Positions 8,353 to 17,562 of a stretch of DNA of 64,000 nucleotides are shown piece after piece. This DNA comes from Vannielia litorea (lineage in GTDB: Bacteria; Pseudomonadota; Alphaproteobacteria; Rhodobacterales; Rhodobacteraceae), in contig NZ_FSRL01000001.1 of NCBI RefSeq assembly GCF_900142295.1, forward strand, positions 1,178,001 through 1,242,000, in the 5' to 3' direction. A program made the position numbers and the translations under genes. The notes under the pieces were generated by a model. It was not told the DNA's origin. It saw only the letters and a list, made by a program, of their open reading frames with translations, and ran no database searches. The first letter of the stretch is position 1, and each line of letters begins with the position of its first letter.

Positions 8353-10226
8353 TGAAAGACCTCCCCTTCCGCAACCCGGCCAACCCGATGGCGGGCAACC
8401 CCTTCGCCAGCCGCGCCGATGCGCAGCGCGCGGTGGCGGACCTCATCGCCCCCTTGCTCGACGCCTTCTCGCCCGGGTGTGCCCGCGTGACGCTGGGTGC
8501 CACCGGAGCGCATTTTCACGCCGCCGCGGCCGATCTCGAGGGGCTTGTGCGCCCCTTCTGGGGGCTCGCGCCGCTGCTTGCCGGTGGGGGCCATTTCGAC
8601 GGGATCGAGACATTCGTGACCGGGCTGGAGAACGGCTCCAACCCCGGGCATCCGGAATACTGGGGCCCGGTCACCAACCGCGACCAGCGGATGGTCGAAA
8701 GTGCCGCCATCGGCTATGCGCTCGCGCTGGCGCCGGAGGTGTTCTGGGACAAGATGAGCCGGCATGGCCGCGACACCCTGCGCGACTGGCTGCTCAACTC
8801 GTTGCAGCAGACCCCCGCGCCGAACAACTGGAACTTCTTCCATGTGCTGGTGTCGCTCGGGCTCACCCGTGTGGGCGTTGACCATGACCTCTCGATCATC
8901 GACGCCAACCTGAACCGGCTTGAAAGCTGGGACATGGGGAACGGCTGGTACCGCGACGGCGACAAGCGCCAGGCCGATCACTATATCCCCTTCGCCATGC
9001 ATTTCTACGGGCTGATCTACGCGCAGTACGGCCCCGACAGCGACAGGGCGCGCCGCGACCGCTTCCGTGAACGAGCGCGGGCATTCGCCCCGCAGATCGC
9101 CAATTGGTATGCCGCCGATGGCGCGGCGCTGCCCTATGGCCGCTCGCTGACCTATCGCTTTGCCCATGCGGGCTTTTGGGGCACGCTGGCGATGGCGGGC
9201 GAAGAGGCGCTGCCCTGGGCAGAGATCCGCGGGCTTTGGGCGCGCAACCTGCGCTGGTGGTCGGACAAGCCGATCTGCGATCCGCGCGGGGTAATGACCA
9301 TCGGCTACGGCTACCCGCAGCTCTCGATGTCCGAGCGCTACAATTCGCCCGGCTCGCCCTATTGGGCGATGAAGGCCTTCGCGCCGCTGGCTCTGCCCGA
9401 AGATCACCCGTTCTGGGCCGCCGAGGAGGCCGCGCCGCAGGAGCGCCCGGAGGTTATCAGCCTGGCCGAACCGGGCATGGTGAAATTCGAGCACGCGGGC
9501 GATGTGACCGTTCTGGCCGGCGGCCAGCAATCGCCGACCTTTGGCCGCACCGCCGAGAAATACAACAAGTTCGCCTATTCCACCCGCTACGGCTTCAGCG
9601 TCGAGACCGAGGGCCGCGCCTTCGAGAACGGGCCGTTCGACAACATGCTGGCCTTCTCCGAGAACGGCGAACTGGCCGCCGTGCGATGCCGCGAGAGCAT
9701 GGCGCGGATCGGTCGGGACTGGCTTTATTCTGCCTGGTCGCCGATGCCGGAGGTCGAGGTGGAAAGCTGGCTTCTGGCGCGGCCGCCCGGCCACCTGCGC
9801 CTGCACCGGATCAGGACGGCGCGCCGCGTGCAGACGGTCGAGGGCGGCTTTGCGCTGCGCCGTGACGACCCCACGCCCGCGCCGAACCTGCAGCCCGAGC
9901 TGACCGCGACGATGGCGCGAATGGTGACCGCAGAGGACACCGGCTGCATCGTGGATCTGGTGGCGCCACTGCCCGGTGCCACGCCCCGCACGCCTCGCGT
10001 GATCGCGCCCGAGCCCAATACCAACCTGCTGGCCCCGCGGACCTGGGTGCCGCAACTGGTCTGCGCATTGGAGCCGGGCGAATGGTCCTTCGGCACATGG
10101 GTCTGCGCGGGCCGTCGCGCGGGCGGGGCGCCGCTGCCCGACGCGCCCGAGGCGCTGCCTTCGGCGGCCGAGTTGATCGCCATGCGCGAGGGCGGCGAGG
10201 TCATCCGGGTCTGGGACTTCGACTGA
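8349..10226 (+). CDS. DUF2264 domain protein, possible cytoplasmic glycoside hydrolase
   Basis: The 625-residue product matches the DUF2264 pattern along its whole length: an N-terminal region with GLVRPFWGLAPLLAGGG, then EYWGPVTNRDQRMVESAAIGYAL and APNNWNFFHVLVSLGL, and an aromatic-rich DGDKRQADHYIPFAMHFYG stretch. The family is a predicted (alpha/alpha)6-barrel. From memory it overlaps CAZy GH154, which includes beta-glucuronidases, but I could not check this. No signal peptide is visible, so it would act on imported material. It is the last gene of the importer operon, overlapping the ATPase gene by four bases, with a terminator after it. Two adjacent ATG codons (8349 and 8352) are possible starts. 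Confidence 0.8.
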   Translation: MMKDLPFRNPANPMAGNPFASRADAQRAVADLIAPLLDAFSPGCARVTLGATGAHFHAAAADLEGLVRPFWGLAPLLAGGGHFDGIETFVTGLENGSNPGHPEYWGPVTNRDQRMVESAAIGYALALAPEVFWDKMSRHGRDTLRDWLLNSLQQTPAPNNWNFFHVLVSLGLTRVGVDHDLSIIDANLNRLESWDMGNGWYRDGDKRQADHYIPFAMHFYGLIYAQYGPDSDRARRDRFRERARAFAPQIANWYAADGAALPYGRSLTYRFAHAGFWGTLAMAGEEALPWAEIRGLWARNLRWWSDKPICDPRGVMTIGYGYPQLSMSERYNSPGSPYWAMKAFAPLALPEDHPFWAAEEAAPQERPEVISLAEPGMVKFEHAGDVTVLAGGQQSPTFGRTAEKYNKFAYSTRYGFSVETEGRAFENGPFDNMLAFSENGELAAVRCRESMARIGRDWLYSAWSPMPEVEVESWLLARPPGHLRLHRIRTARRVQTVEGGFALRRDDPTPAPNLQPELTATMARMVTAEDTGCIVDLVAPLPGATPRTPRVIAPEPNTNLLAPRTWVPQLVCALEPGEWSFGTWVCAGRRAGGAPLPDAPEALPSAAELIAMREGGEVIRVWDFD

Positions 10227-10253
10227 GGCCGCGCGATTGCCGTCATGAAAGAA

Positions 10254-10279
10254 AGGGGCCGGAGGTTTTGCCGGCCCCT
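10254..10279. terminator. Bidirectional terminator between convergent operons
   Basis: A nine-base-pair stem AGGGGCCGG/CCGGCCCCT with loop AGGTTTTG sits between the DUF2264 gene (plus) and the FAH-family gene (minus). Pyrimidine-rich flanks lie on both sides (CTCTT on the plus strand, CTTTC on the minus strand). It can serve both convergent operons, though the U-tracts are short. Confidence 0.65.
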
Positions 10280-10310
10280 CTTGCCTTGAGCGGATGGTGC
10301 GCGGGGGCGA

Positions 10311-11153
10311 TCAGCCCTGCCGCACCACCTGGTGCTGTTCGCCAAGCCCTTCGATCCCGAGGCGCATCTCGTCGCCGGCCTTCAGGAACTTCGGCGGCGT
10401 CATGCCAAGGCCCACACCCGGAGGCGTTCCGGTCGAGATGATGTCGCCCGGTTGCAGCGACATGTAGCGCGACAGGTAGGAGACCACGTGGGCGACGCCG
10501 AAGACCATTGTCCTCGTCGAGCCGTCCTGTACGCGCTCGCCGTTGAGCTCCAGCCACATCGAGAGGTTGCCGGGGTCTTCGACCTCGTCGCGGGTGACCA
10601 GCCAGGGCCCGGTGGGGCCGAAGGTGTCGGCCGACTTGCCCTTGACCCATTGGCCGCCATGCTCGAGCTGAAAGGCGCGCTCGGAGACATCGTTGATGAC
10701 GCAGTAGCCCGCGACATGATCCAGCGCCTCGTCCTCGGAGACGTTCTTGGCCTCCTTGCCGATCACCACACCCAGCTCGACCTCCCAGTCGCCCTTTTCG
10801 GCAGCGGGGGGCAGGATCACATCGTCGTTCGGCCCGCAGATGGCGGAGGTGGCCTTCATGAAGATGACTGGCTCGGAGGGCACCGCCATGCCGCTTTCTT
10901 CGGCATGGTCGGCGTAGTTGAGGCCGATGCAGATGAACTTGCCGACCTTTCCGACGCAGGCACCGATGCGAGTGCCGTCTTCGACCACGGGCAGGTCGCC
11001 GAGGTTGACGCGGCGCAGCTTGTCGAGGCCCTCGGGGGTGAGCGTGTCGCCGGCGATGTCTTCCACCACGCCGGAGAGGTCGCGGACTGTGCCGTCGCTG
11101 TGCAGGATCGCCGGGCGTTCGGCGTTTTCGGGGCCTGTACGGAGAAGTTTCAT
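10311..11153 (-). CDS. Fumarylacetoacetate hydrolase family protein, candidate diketo-deoxyrhamnonate/fuconate hydrolase
   Basis: The protein has 280 residues. It contains the FAH-fold core: FICIGLNYADHAEES at about residues 72-86, PVIFMKATSAICGPND, WEVELGVVIGKEAKNVSEDEA with the metal-binding Glu residues, and DIISTGTPPGVGLGM near the C-terminus. Close relatives hydrolyse 2,4-diketo-3-deoxy-L-fuconate or -rhamnonate to pyruvate and L-lactate, which is the last step of the non-phosphorylating pathway II. It is the last gene of a nine-gene minus-strand operon that includes an L-rhamnose mutarotase and an L-rhamnonate-dehydratase-like enzyme. That context supports this role but does not prove it. 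Its ATG overlaps the upstream stop. Confidence 0.82.
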   Translation of the reverse strand: MKLLRTGPENAERPAILHSDGTVRDLSGVVEDIAGDTLTPEGLDKLRRVNLGDLPVVEDGTRIGACVGKVGKFICIGLNYADHAEESGMAVPSEPVIFMKATSAICGPNDDVILPPAAEKGDWEVELGVVIGKEAKNVSEDEALDHVAGYCVINDVSERAFQLEHGGQWVKGKSADTFGPTGPWLVTRDEVEDPGNLSMWLELNGERVQDGSTRTMVFGVAHVVSYLSRYMSLQPGDIISTGTPPGVGLGMTPPKFLKAGDEMRLGIEGLGEQHQVVRQG

Positions 11154-12073
11154 GCGGATTCCTTGTGTCTTTCCTTGGGTTTCGCGGTGCGCCGGAGCAG
11201 TTGCTTCAGTTCGCCGAGAGCGGTCTCGTCGGGCTGCGCGGTGGGCGGGCGGACGAGGGTGTTGGCGAAGGCGCCGGCCTGTTTCAGCAGCGCCTTGTGG
11301 ACGTGGTAGAACATGTCGCCGGACTGGAAGCCCAGGCGGCTGACCGGCAGGATCTCGGTCTCGAGGGTCCGCGCGGCCGCGCCCTCCTGGCCGGCCTCCA
11401 AGGCGGTCCAGACCTCCATGAACTCCGCCGCCTGGCTGGCAAAGGGCATGGTGCCACGCGCGCCGCGACGGTGTTCCTCGATGAGCGTGCCGCCGCCCGC
11501 GCCGCCCAGCACGGTGAGCTTGCCCTCGACCGCCCGAACCATGGCGCCGACCTGGGCCACGGTCGGGTTGGTCTCGACCTTGATGGTGTCGACCAGCGGC
11601 ACCGCCTCTGCGATGCGCAGGGCCAGCGCGGGCGAGATCGGCGCCTGCGGCACGTCTTGCAGCACGATAGGCAGTTGCGCAGCTTCGGCAATGCGCGACA
11701 GGTGGTCGATCGCCGGGTCAGGGCCGAGGGCGAAGAAGTCGGGCGGCCAGATCATCAGCCGGTCGGCCCCGGCCTGGGCCGCCTCCTGAGCCAGTTGTAC
11801 GGCGGGGGCGGTGCCCGGGGCGGAAGTGTTCATGATGACCGGCACCCGGCCTTCGACCTGGTCGACCACGGCGCGCAGGATCTCGCGGCGCTCCTCGGGG
11901 GTCAGCTTGAAGATCTCGCTCCCGATGGCGATGCCGATGCCGTGGACGCCGGTGGCGAGCGTTGCATCGACCTCGCGGCGCAGGCTGGCGTAGTCGATGG
12001 ACAGATCGCGGCGGAACGGGGTCAGCAGGATCGGCACGATGCCCGTCAACCCTGGGGTCTGTGGCCCTGTCAT
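11150..12073 (-). CDS. Dihydrodipicolinate synthase / N-acetylneuraminate lyase family protein
   Basis: The 307-residue product has the DapA-type TIM barrel. GIVPILLTPFRRDLSIDYASL lies near the N-terminus and GVHGIGIAIGSEIFKLTPEER follows. Then come RVPVIMNTSAP and LPIVLQDVP, where the catalytic Tyr of the canonical YN-P motif is not obvious, and DTIKVETNP carrying the Schiff-base lysine. Enzymes of this family act as aldolases or dehydratases on 2-keto-3-deoxy sugar acids. Here it could split 2-keto-3-deoxyrhamnonate to pyruvate and lactaldehyde, an alternative to the diketo route. The start at 12073 overlaps the stop of the mutarotase gene, and its own stop overlaps the FAH gene. Confidence 0.85.
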   Translation of the reverse strand: MTGPQTPGLTGIVPILLTPFRRDLSIDYASLRREVDATLATGVHGIGIAIGSEIFKLTPEERREILRAVVDQVEGRVPVIMNTSAPGTAPAVQLAQEAAQAGADRLMIWPPDFFALGPDPAIDHLSRIAEAAQLPIVLQDVPQAPISPALALRIAEAVPLVDTIKVETNPTVAQVGAMVRAVEGKLTVLGGAGGGTLIEEHRRGARGTMPFASQAAEFMEVWTALEAGQEGAAARTLETEILPVSRLGFQSGDMFYHVHKALLKQAGAFANTLVRPPTAQPDETALGELKQLLRRTAKPKERHKESA

Positions 12074-12408
12074 GTGTCGGCCTCCATGGTGGTGTCGAGC
12101 GCGAAGACCTCGCGCAACTCGTGGTGAACGGGGTGGTGATCGGGGCCTTCGGTTTGCATCAGCGGGGCCATCTCGCTCCACCAGCGGGCGGTCAGCGCGC
12201 TGGGGGGCGCGGTGGTCTGGGTGAAGGGGCGGTCGCGCTCCTGGAAGGCAAAGATCGTCTGCCCCGAGCGGTAGAGAAAGAACCGCAGGATGCCGCTGGC
12301 CCGCATCTGGTCGCGCATCTCGGGCCAGATCGCGGCATGGGCGGCCTCGTAGGCGGCCTCGGCGCCCTCGTGAAGCTGCATGGTCCAGGCGCGGCGATAG
12401 AGGGTCAT
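12070..12408 (-). CDS. rhaM: L-rhamnose mutarotase
   Basis: This 112-residue protein matches the RhaM/RhaU (DUF718) family in length and sequence. It starts RRAWTMQLHEGAEAAYEAAH, with the conserved His and Glu, then has HAAIWPEMRDQMRASGI and RFFLYRSGQTIFAFQE, and ends with a W-S-E-M-A-P-L segment. RhaM interconverts the alpha and beta anomers of L-rhamnose. This is the strongest single indication that L-rhamnose or a close 6-deoxyhexose is the substrate of the locus. Four-base overlaps with both neighbouring genes show tight coupling within the operon. Confidence 0.88.
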   Translation of the reverse strand: MTLYRRAWTMQLHEGAEAAYEAAHAAIWPEMRDQMRASGILRFFLYRSGQTIFAFQERDRPFTQTTAPPSALTARWWSEMAPLMQTEGPDHHPVHHELREVFALDTTMEADT

Positions 12409-13568
12409 GCCGCGATCCTGTTGTCGTCGATGTGATCCCAGATGATCTCGTAACCGAGGCCGGGGGCCTGCGGCAGGGCGATGTAGCCCTCGCCGTCCAT
12501 CGGGTCGCAGTTGCGCGCCAGGTAGGGATGCGGCGCGTCGTAATCGACGCCGGGCGCCAGCAGGCCCTTTTCATACCATTCGCTGGTGTCTTCCGAGGTG
12601 GCGCCCATGACCTGAAGATTGCCCCAGCCCGCCATGTGGATCTCGCAGCGCTGGCCGAAGGCCTCGCAGACGACGGCGGTCTTGCGGCAGCCGGTGACGC
12701 CGCCGCGGCGGATGTCCATGCGGCTCATGTCCGAGGCGCCTTGCAGGATCCATTCGGCGCGGGTGAAGACGCCGCCGGCGGCGATTTCGGGGGCAAGGAT
12801 CGGGATCGACAGCTCCCGGCAGAGGCGACGATAGCTCTCGACGCGATACTCGGGCATCGGGTGTTCGAACCAGTAAAAATCGAGCCTCTCCAGCTCGCGG
12901 CCGACTTTGATCGTTTCCTCGATGGTGTGATAGGTGCCCCAGACGTCGTACATCAACACCATCTCGGGCCCCACAGCCTCGCGCACCAGATTGATGGTTT
13001 CGATATCGGCGCGGATGTTCGAAGGGCGACCGTTGGTGGGCTGGCCGGTCTCGGGGTTCCAGAAGTAATGCGGGTGGATCTTGTAGGCCTTGTAGCCCTC
13101 GGCCTGACAGGCCAAGGCGTGCTCGGCATAGACCTGGGGCTGCCCGATGTTGGGATAGGTCGAGGCATAGGCGGGCACCTTGTCGCGTGCGCCCCCCATC
13201 AGCTTGTAGACCGGCAGGCCGGCGTGCCGCCCCGCGAGATCCCAGAGCGCGCAGTCGATCACGCTTTGGGCCACCTCGGGGATGTTGCGGACCCACATCC
13301 ACTTCCAGATCAGCTCGCGGTCCAGCGGGTCGGCACCGAGGATCATGTCGCGCACCTGGCCCTCGATCAGGCGCTGCTCGTCGGGGCTCATGCCGTCCTG
13401 GTCGCCATGCTTGCCGCCGCCGAGGAAATAGCCGGTGAGCCCTTCGTCGGTGTCGATGCAGGTGACCGTCTGGTGCACCTCCGCCTTGGGCTTCAGCCGC
13501 CCATGGCCGATATCCCAGCGGTCCGCCCACGTGCGGAACCGGATCACGCGAACGTCGGTGATCTTCAT
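12405..13568 (-). CDS. Enolase-superfamily acid-sugar dehydratase (mandelate racemase subgroup)
   Basis: The protein has 387 residues and complete active-site residues for the mandelate racemase subgroup. The K-x-H motif is Lys163-Ile-His165 in YKIHPH. Metal ligands are Asp208 (YDVWG), Glu235 (WFEHP) and Glu261 (APEIAAGG). A His-Asp dyad is formed by His311 (HMAGWGN) and Asp285. This pattern is typical of dehydratases acting on hexonates or deoxyhexonates. The exact acid is not readable. Together with the second, RhmD-like enzyme at 14634-15788, the operon carries two dehydratases, which suggests two acid-sugar substrates or stereoisomers. The ATG overlaps the ATPase stop by four bases. Confidence 0.87.
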   Translation of the reverse strand: MKITDVRVIRFRTWADRWDIGHGRLKPKAEVHQTVTCIDTDEGLTGYFLGGGKHGDQDGMSPDEQRLIEGQVRDMILGADPLDRELIWKWMWVRNIPEVAQSVIDCALWDLAGRHAGLPVYKLMGGARDKVPAYASTYPNIGQPQVYAEHALACQAEGYKAYKIHPHYFWNPETGQPTNGRPSNIRADIETINLVREAVGPEMVLMYDVWGTYHTIEETIKVGRELERLDFYWFEHPMPEYRVESYRRLCRELSIPILAPEIAAGGVFTRAEWILQGASDMSRMDIRRGGVTGCRKTAVVCEAFGQRCEIHMAGWGNLQVMGATSEDTSEWYEKGLLAPGVDYDAPHPYLARNCDPMDGEGYIALPQAPGLGYEIIWDHIDDNRIAA

Positions 13569-14629
13569 TGACGGGCCTCGGCGAGGGTCAGTTCGCTCTC
13601 GCGGTCGAAGGCATGCAGCTTTCCGGGCGTGACGGCGAAGTGCACGAGGTCGCCCGGCGCCTGGGTGATGCGCTCGCGGGTGGTCATGATGATCGAGGCC
13701 TCGCCGGTGCGCAGCGTGAGCTGGGTCTCGGCGCCGGTGGGCTCGATCAGCGCCACCTTGGCGGGGATGCCGGTGTCGGACAGGCGGATGTCCTCGGGGC
13801 GGAACCCGGCGATGACGGGCTGGCCGTGGGTCAGCGGCGCGGGGGCCTCGCCCAGGGTCTTGCCCTCCTCGGTTTCCAGCGCCGTGCCGTTGGCGCGGGC
13901 GGGGATGAAGTTCATCGACGGCGAGCCGATGAAGCCGGCGACGAAGATGCTGGCGGGATTGTCGTATAGCTCCAGCGGGGAGCCGATCTGCTCGACATGG
14001 CCGCCGCGCATGACGACGATCCGGTCGGCCATGGTCATCGCCTCGATCTGGTCATGGGTGACGTAGATCGTGGTGGTTTTCAGCCGCTGGTGCAGCTCCT
14101 TGATCTCGGAACGCATCTGCACCCGCAGCTTGGCATCGAGGTTCGACAGCGGCTCGTCGAAGAGAAACACCTTGGGATCGCGCACGATCGCGCGGCCCAT
14201 GGCGACGCGCTGGCGCTGGCCGCCGGAGAGCTGGCGCGGGTAGCGGTCGAGCAGGGGCGTCAGGTCGAGAATCTCGGCGGCGGCCTGCACCTTGCGGTCG
14301 ATCTCGGCCTTCGAGTGCTTTGCGAGCCGCAGCGAGAACCCCATGTTCCGGGCCACGCTCATGTGCGGGTAGAGCGCGTAGTTCTGGAACACCATGGCGA
14401 TGTCGCGGTCCTTGGGGACCAGCGTGTTGATGACGGTATCGTCGATGGCGATATCGCCGCCGCTGATGGTCTCGAGGCCGGCGATCGAGCGCAGCAGGGT
14501 GGATTTGCCGCAGCCCGACGGGCCGACGAGCACGGTGAACTCGCCGTCGCGGATGTCGAGGTTGATGCCGTGGAGGACTTCGACGGCGCCATAGGACTTG
14601 CGGATGTTTCTGAGTGCGACAGAACCCAT
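13565..14629 (-). CDS. Sugar ABC transporter ATP-binding protein (MalK/UgpC family)
   Basis: The 354-residue product has Walker [12 protein letters not shown] at about residues 37-47, signature [15 protein letters not shown], Walker [13 protein letters not shown] and the switch His in [18 protein letters not shown]-terminal MalK-type OB/TOBE region of about 120 residues includes the FRPEDIRL motif. The ATG at 14629 gives the standard family N-terminus ([14 protein letters not shown]); a longer in-frame extension runs into the neighbouring gene. It energises the importer formed by the permeases at 15785-17523 and the binding protein at 17563. The gene order places the RhmD-like dehydratase between permeases and ATPase. 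Confidence 0.92.
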   Translation of the reverse strand: MGSVALRNIRKSYGAVEVLHGINLDIRDGEFTVLVGPSGCGKSTLLRSIAGLETISGGDIAIDDTVINTLVPKDRDIAMVFQNYALYPHMSVARNMGFSLRLAKHSKAEIDRKVQAAAEILDLTPLLDRYPRQLSGGQRQRVAMGRAIVRDPKVFLFDEPLSNLDAKLRVQMRSEIKELHQRLKTTTIYVTHDQIEAMTMADRIVVMRGGHVEQIGSPLELYDNPASIFVAGFIGSPSMNFIPARANGTALETEEGKTLGEAPAPLTHGQPVIAGFRPEDIRLSDTGIPAKVALIEPTGAETQLTLRTGEASIIMTTRERITQAPGDLVHFAVTPGKLHAFDRESELTLAEARQ

Positions 14630-14633
14630 GGGT

Positions 14634-15788
14634 CTATCCTTCCTTGGTTTGAGTGGCGGCGGGGCCGAAGGCCTCCAGCACATGCGCGGGCGGGCGATTG
14701 CCCTCAGGATCGCGGGGGACGGCGACACGGCCAGTGGCGAGGTCGGGGCGCGGGGCCATCAGCGCGTAGAGCGGCGAGGTCTCGCCCCGGTCGACACATT
14801 CGAGCAAAGCGTCGGTTTGCCGGGCCCCTGCGAGCGCCAGTGCCCAGGGCTGCTCGCAGGTGTTGTGCAGGATCACCGGAACCCGGGCCTCCTCGGCCAG
14901 ATCGAGGACGCGCAGGGCTTCGGTGATGCCACCGGCCCAGGCCACGTCGGGTTGCAGCACGCCGACCACGCCGGAGCGCAGAAGGTCGGCGCAATCGGCG
15001 CGGGAGAAGGCGAAGTTGCCGAGCGCGAGGGCGATGCCGGGGTCCATCTCGCGGCGGATCTTCTGCAAGCCGTCGATGTCCTGCGGCGGGATCGGGTCTT
15101 CGATCCATCCGACGTTCAGATCGGCCACGGCTTCGGCAAAGCGCAGGGTATAATCGGCGTCCCAGGCGAGGAAACTGTCGATCATGATCGGCACGCCCTC
15201 GCCCGCGGCCTCGGCAAAGCGCTGCATCAGCGCGACATTGGCTTGCAGGCCTTCGGCGCCCGATTCCGGACCGTAGGGCGCGGCGGCTTTCAGCCCATGA
15301 AACGGACCTCCGGAAAAAGCCTCGGGGCGCGGGGTGGTCATGTAGACCGGGAGGCTGTCTACGCCCGCGCCGCCGAGGGTCTCCACCAACGGCTGATGCG
15401 CCGCCTTGGAAGTCATGTCCCACAGGGCGATATCGACGCCCGCCACCGCCATCATGGCAAAGCCGGAGCGGTCGTTGGGCAGGAGCGACGCCGCCATCTG
15501 GTCGTTCAGCAGAGCCAGATCGCCCGCATCCTCGCCCGCCAGCAGCCTTGCGAGGTGGTCATTGACGATCATCTCGACGATCTCGCCGCCATTGGTGCAG
15601 CCCCATCCGGTGCTGCCATCCTCGCCCGTCACCCGGACGAAGACCTTTTTCGTGGGCCACATCCAGCTCGACCGTTGCTCGGCAAAGCGAGGAAAGCGGG
15701 ACATGGGTGAGGCCACGCGGCTGGTTTGGAGCTTCTGAGCGTTGAAGCCGCAGTCCACGGCCCGCGCGGTGATGGAGGTGATCCTCAT
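14634..15788 (-). CDS. L-rhamnonate dehydratase-like enolase-superfamily protein
   Basis: This 384-residue protein aligns by eye along its length with E. coli L-rhamnonate dehydratase RhmD. Shared positions include VASPMSRF, the [11 protein letters not shown] loop, [41 protein letters not shown] and [12 protein letters not shown]. Metal ligands Asp204 and Glu230 and the catalytic base His308 (ILHNT) are present. The third ligand, Glu in the RhmD motif GEH, is Asn258 here (LALGNFAFS). Asn at that site is known in the glucarate dehydratase subgroup, so activity is still plausible. The ATG overlaps the stop of the permease gene. The likely role is dehydration of L-rhamnonate or a related 6-deoxyhexonate. 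Confidence 0.78.
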   Translation of the reverse strand: MRITSITARAVDCGFNAQKLQTSRVASPMSRFPRFAEQRSSWMWPTKKVFVRVTGEDGSTGWGCTNGGEIVEMIVNDHLARLLAGEDAGDLALLNDQMAASLLPNDRSGFAMMAVAGVDIALWDMTSKAAHQPLVETLGGAGVDSLPVYMTTPRPEAFSGGPFHGLKAAAPYGPESGAEGLQANVALMQRFAEAAGEGVPIMIDSFLAWDADYTLRFAEAVADLNVGWIEDPIPPQDIDGLQKIRREMDPGIALALGNFAFSRADCADLLRSGVVGVLQPDVAWAGGITEALRVLDLAEEARVPVILHNTCEQPWALALAGARQTDALLECVDRGETSPLYALMAPRPDLATGRVAVPRDPEGNRPPAHVLEAFGPAATQTKEG

Positions 15789-16642
15789 CCCTTCACCGCC
15801 CCTGCCAGCAGGCCGCGGGTGAAGTAGCGCTGGCCGAAGAAGAACACCAACATGATCGGCAGGGCGACGATCGTCGCGGCGGCGCCGACATATTGGAACT
15901 CCAGGGTGAAGAGCTCGACGAAGCTGGCCAGGCCGATGGTGACGGTCTTGTTCTCGTTCGACTCCAACAGGATCGAGGCGAAGGCGAATTCCGACCAGGC
16001 GCCGACGAAATGCCACATGGCGGCGGTGATCAGCGCGGGTGTGGCCAGCGGCAGAACCACCAGGACCATGCTCTGCAACCGGCTCGCGCCGTCGATCATC
16101 GCGCTTTCTTCCAGCTCCCTGGGGATCTCGCGCAAGGAGGAGGCAATGATCCAGGTGGCGAAGGGCAGGCCGAAGGCGGAGTAGAGCAGCACAAGACCGA
16201 TCAGGCTGTCTTGCAGGCCCATCATCGACATCAGCCGATAGGTCGGCAGCAGCAAGGCGGCGCCCTGGAACATCCGGGAGATCAGCAGCCCGCCGAGGAT
16301 CAGGTCACGGCCGGGAAAGTTGAGCCGGGCAAAGGCGTAGCCCGCCAGGGTGCCGAAGATCAGGACGATCATGGTGGAGCTGATGGCGATGAAGAAGCTG
16401 TTGCCGATCAGCTGCGGCCAGTCCAGCAGCTGCCCCTTCTGGTGGGTGGGCGAAAACAATGCCTTGTAGGCCTCCAGCGTGGGTGATTCAGGCCAGAAGG
16501 AGATCGGCAGTTGCGCCAGCTCCGCCTGGGTCTTGAAAGACGCGAGGAACAGCCAGAACACCGGGAACAGCACATAGACCGAGATCACCAGGCCGACGAA
16601 GCCGAGGAAGATCCAGTAGAGGGTGCGGGGTTGCTCGTTCAT
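15785..16642 (-). CDS. Sugar ABC transporter permease (MalG family)
   Basis: This is a 285-residue inner-membrane protein of the carbohydrate-uptake CUT1 type. Its first hydrophobic segment is LGFVGLVISVYVLFPVFWLF near the N-terminus. About six segments in total are visible, and the EAA loop EIPRELEESAMIDGASRLQS lies at about residues 172-191. The protein ends [22 protein letters not shown], the usual MalG-type C-terminus. It overlaps both neighbours by four bases. It pairs with the MalF-type permease encoded just upstream. Confidence 0.92.
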   Translation of the reverse strand: MNEQPRTLYWIFLGFVGLVISVYVLFPVFWLFLASFKTQAELAQLPISFWPESPTLEAYKALFSPTHQKGQLLDWPQLIGNSFFIAISSTMIVLIFGTLAGYAFARLNFPGRDLILGGLLISRMFQGAALLLPTYRLMSMMGLQDSLIGLVLLYSAFGLPFATWIIASSLREIPRELEESAMIDGASRLQSMVLVVLPLATPALITAAMWHFVGAWSEFAFASILLESNENKTVTIGLASFVELFTLEFQYVGAAATIVALPIMLVFFFGQRYFTRGLLAGAVKG

Positions 16643-17523
16643 TTCTGACCCTCCGACGCCCAGGACCGGCGGTTGATGTAGAGGTAGAGAGCGACGATCG
16701 AGGCCAGCATCGCGAGGTTGACCACCGACATGGCCGAGGCGACGCCCCAGTTGAAGAACTCGAAGCTCTGTTGATAAATGTAGGTTGCCATGATCTGGCT
16801 GGCGTTGGCGGGGCCGCCGCCGGTCATGATCCAGGGCAGGGCGAACTCCGCGGTGATCCAGATCATCGAGATCACGGTCACGGCGGTCAGCGAAAAGGCG
16901 ATGTTGGGCAGGGTGACGAAGCGGAAGCGCTCGACGGCATTGGCGCCGTCCATGCGCGCGGCCTCCATCTGATCATCGGGCACGGCGCGGATCGCGGCGC
17001 AGAGGATCAGCGCCACGAGCGGCATCTTGCGCCAGATCAGCACCACCACCAGCACCCACATCACCAGGGCGGGATCGCCGAGGAACGACACGGTGCCTTC
17101 GGTCATGCCGCTCTGTTGCAGCGTCTGGCCGATGATGCCGACCTGTCCGTGCAGCATCCATTTCCATGCCATCGCCGTCACCACGTCGGGCAGAACCCAG
17201 GGCAGCAGGATCAGCGCCCGGAGCCAGCCTGTCATGCGGCTGTCGATGGCGAGATAGGTGCCGACCGCCAGGCCCACGGAAACACAGAGGACCGTGCCGC
17301 CGAGGATCCAGATCGCGGTGTTCTTGAGAACCAGTCCGAAGACGGGGTCTGCGGCCAGGGCCTTGAAGTTTCCAAGGGTGCCGAAGCCGCGCTCCATCCC
17401 CATCACCACCTGGGTGAGGCTGAGGGTGGCCACGTTGTAAGTGGGCCCGACGACGAACGCCACGACGGCGGCCACCACGGGTAAGATCAAGGCATACGCC
17501 AGAAACCGATCGCTTCGCAGCAT
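16639..17523 (-). CDS. Sugar ABC transporter permease (MalF/UgpA family)
   Basis: The 294-residue membrane protein has about six hydrophobic helices and the CUT1 EAA loop AIRAVPDDQMEAARMDGANA at about residues 177-196. A proline-rich loop, IMTGGGPANASQIMATYIYQ, is characteristic of MalF/UgpA-type permeases. The start follows the binding-protein stop by about 39 bases, and the stop overlaps the MalG-type gene (ATGA). It forms the translocation channel of the second sugar importer in the window. Confidence 0.92.
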   Translation of the reverse strand: MLRSDRFLAYALILPVVAAVVAFVVGPTYNVATLSLTQVVMGMERGFGTLGNFKALAADPVFGLVLKNTAIWILGGTVLCVSVGLAVGTYLAIDSRMTGWLRALILLPWVLPDVVTAMAWKWMLHGQVGIIGQTLQQSGMTEGTVSFLGDPALVMWVLVVVLIWRKMPLVALILCAAIRAVPDDQMEAARMDGANAVERFRFVTLPNIAFSLTAVTVISMIWITAEFALPWIMTGGGPANASQIMATYIYQQSFEFFNWGVASAMSVVNLAMLASIVALYLYINRRSWASEGQK

Positions 17524-17562
17524 CGTCAGGCCCTCCCAAGTTTTTTCAGTTCGTCAGACGGA

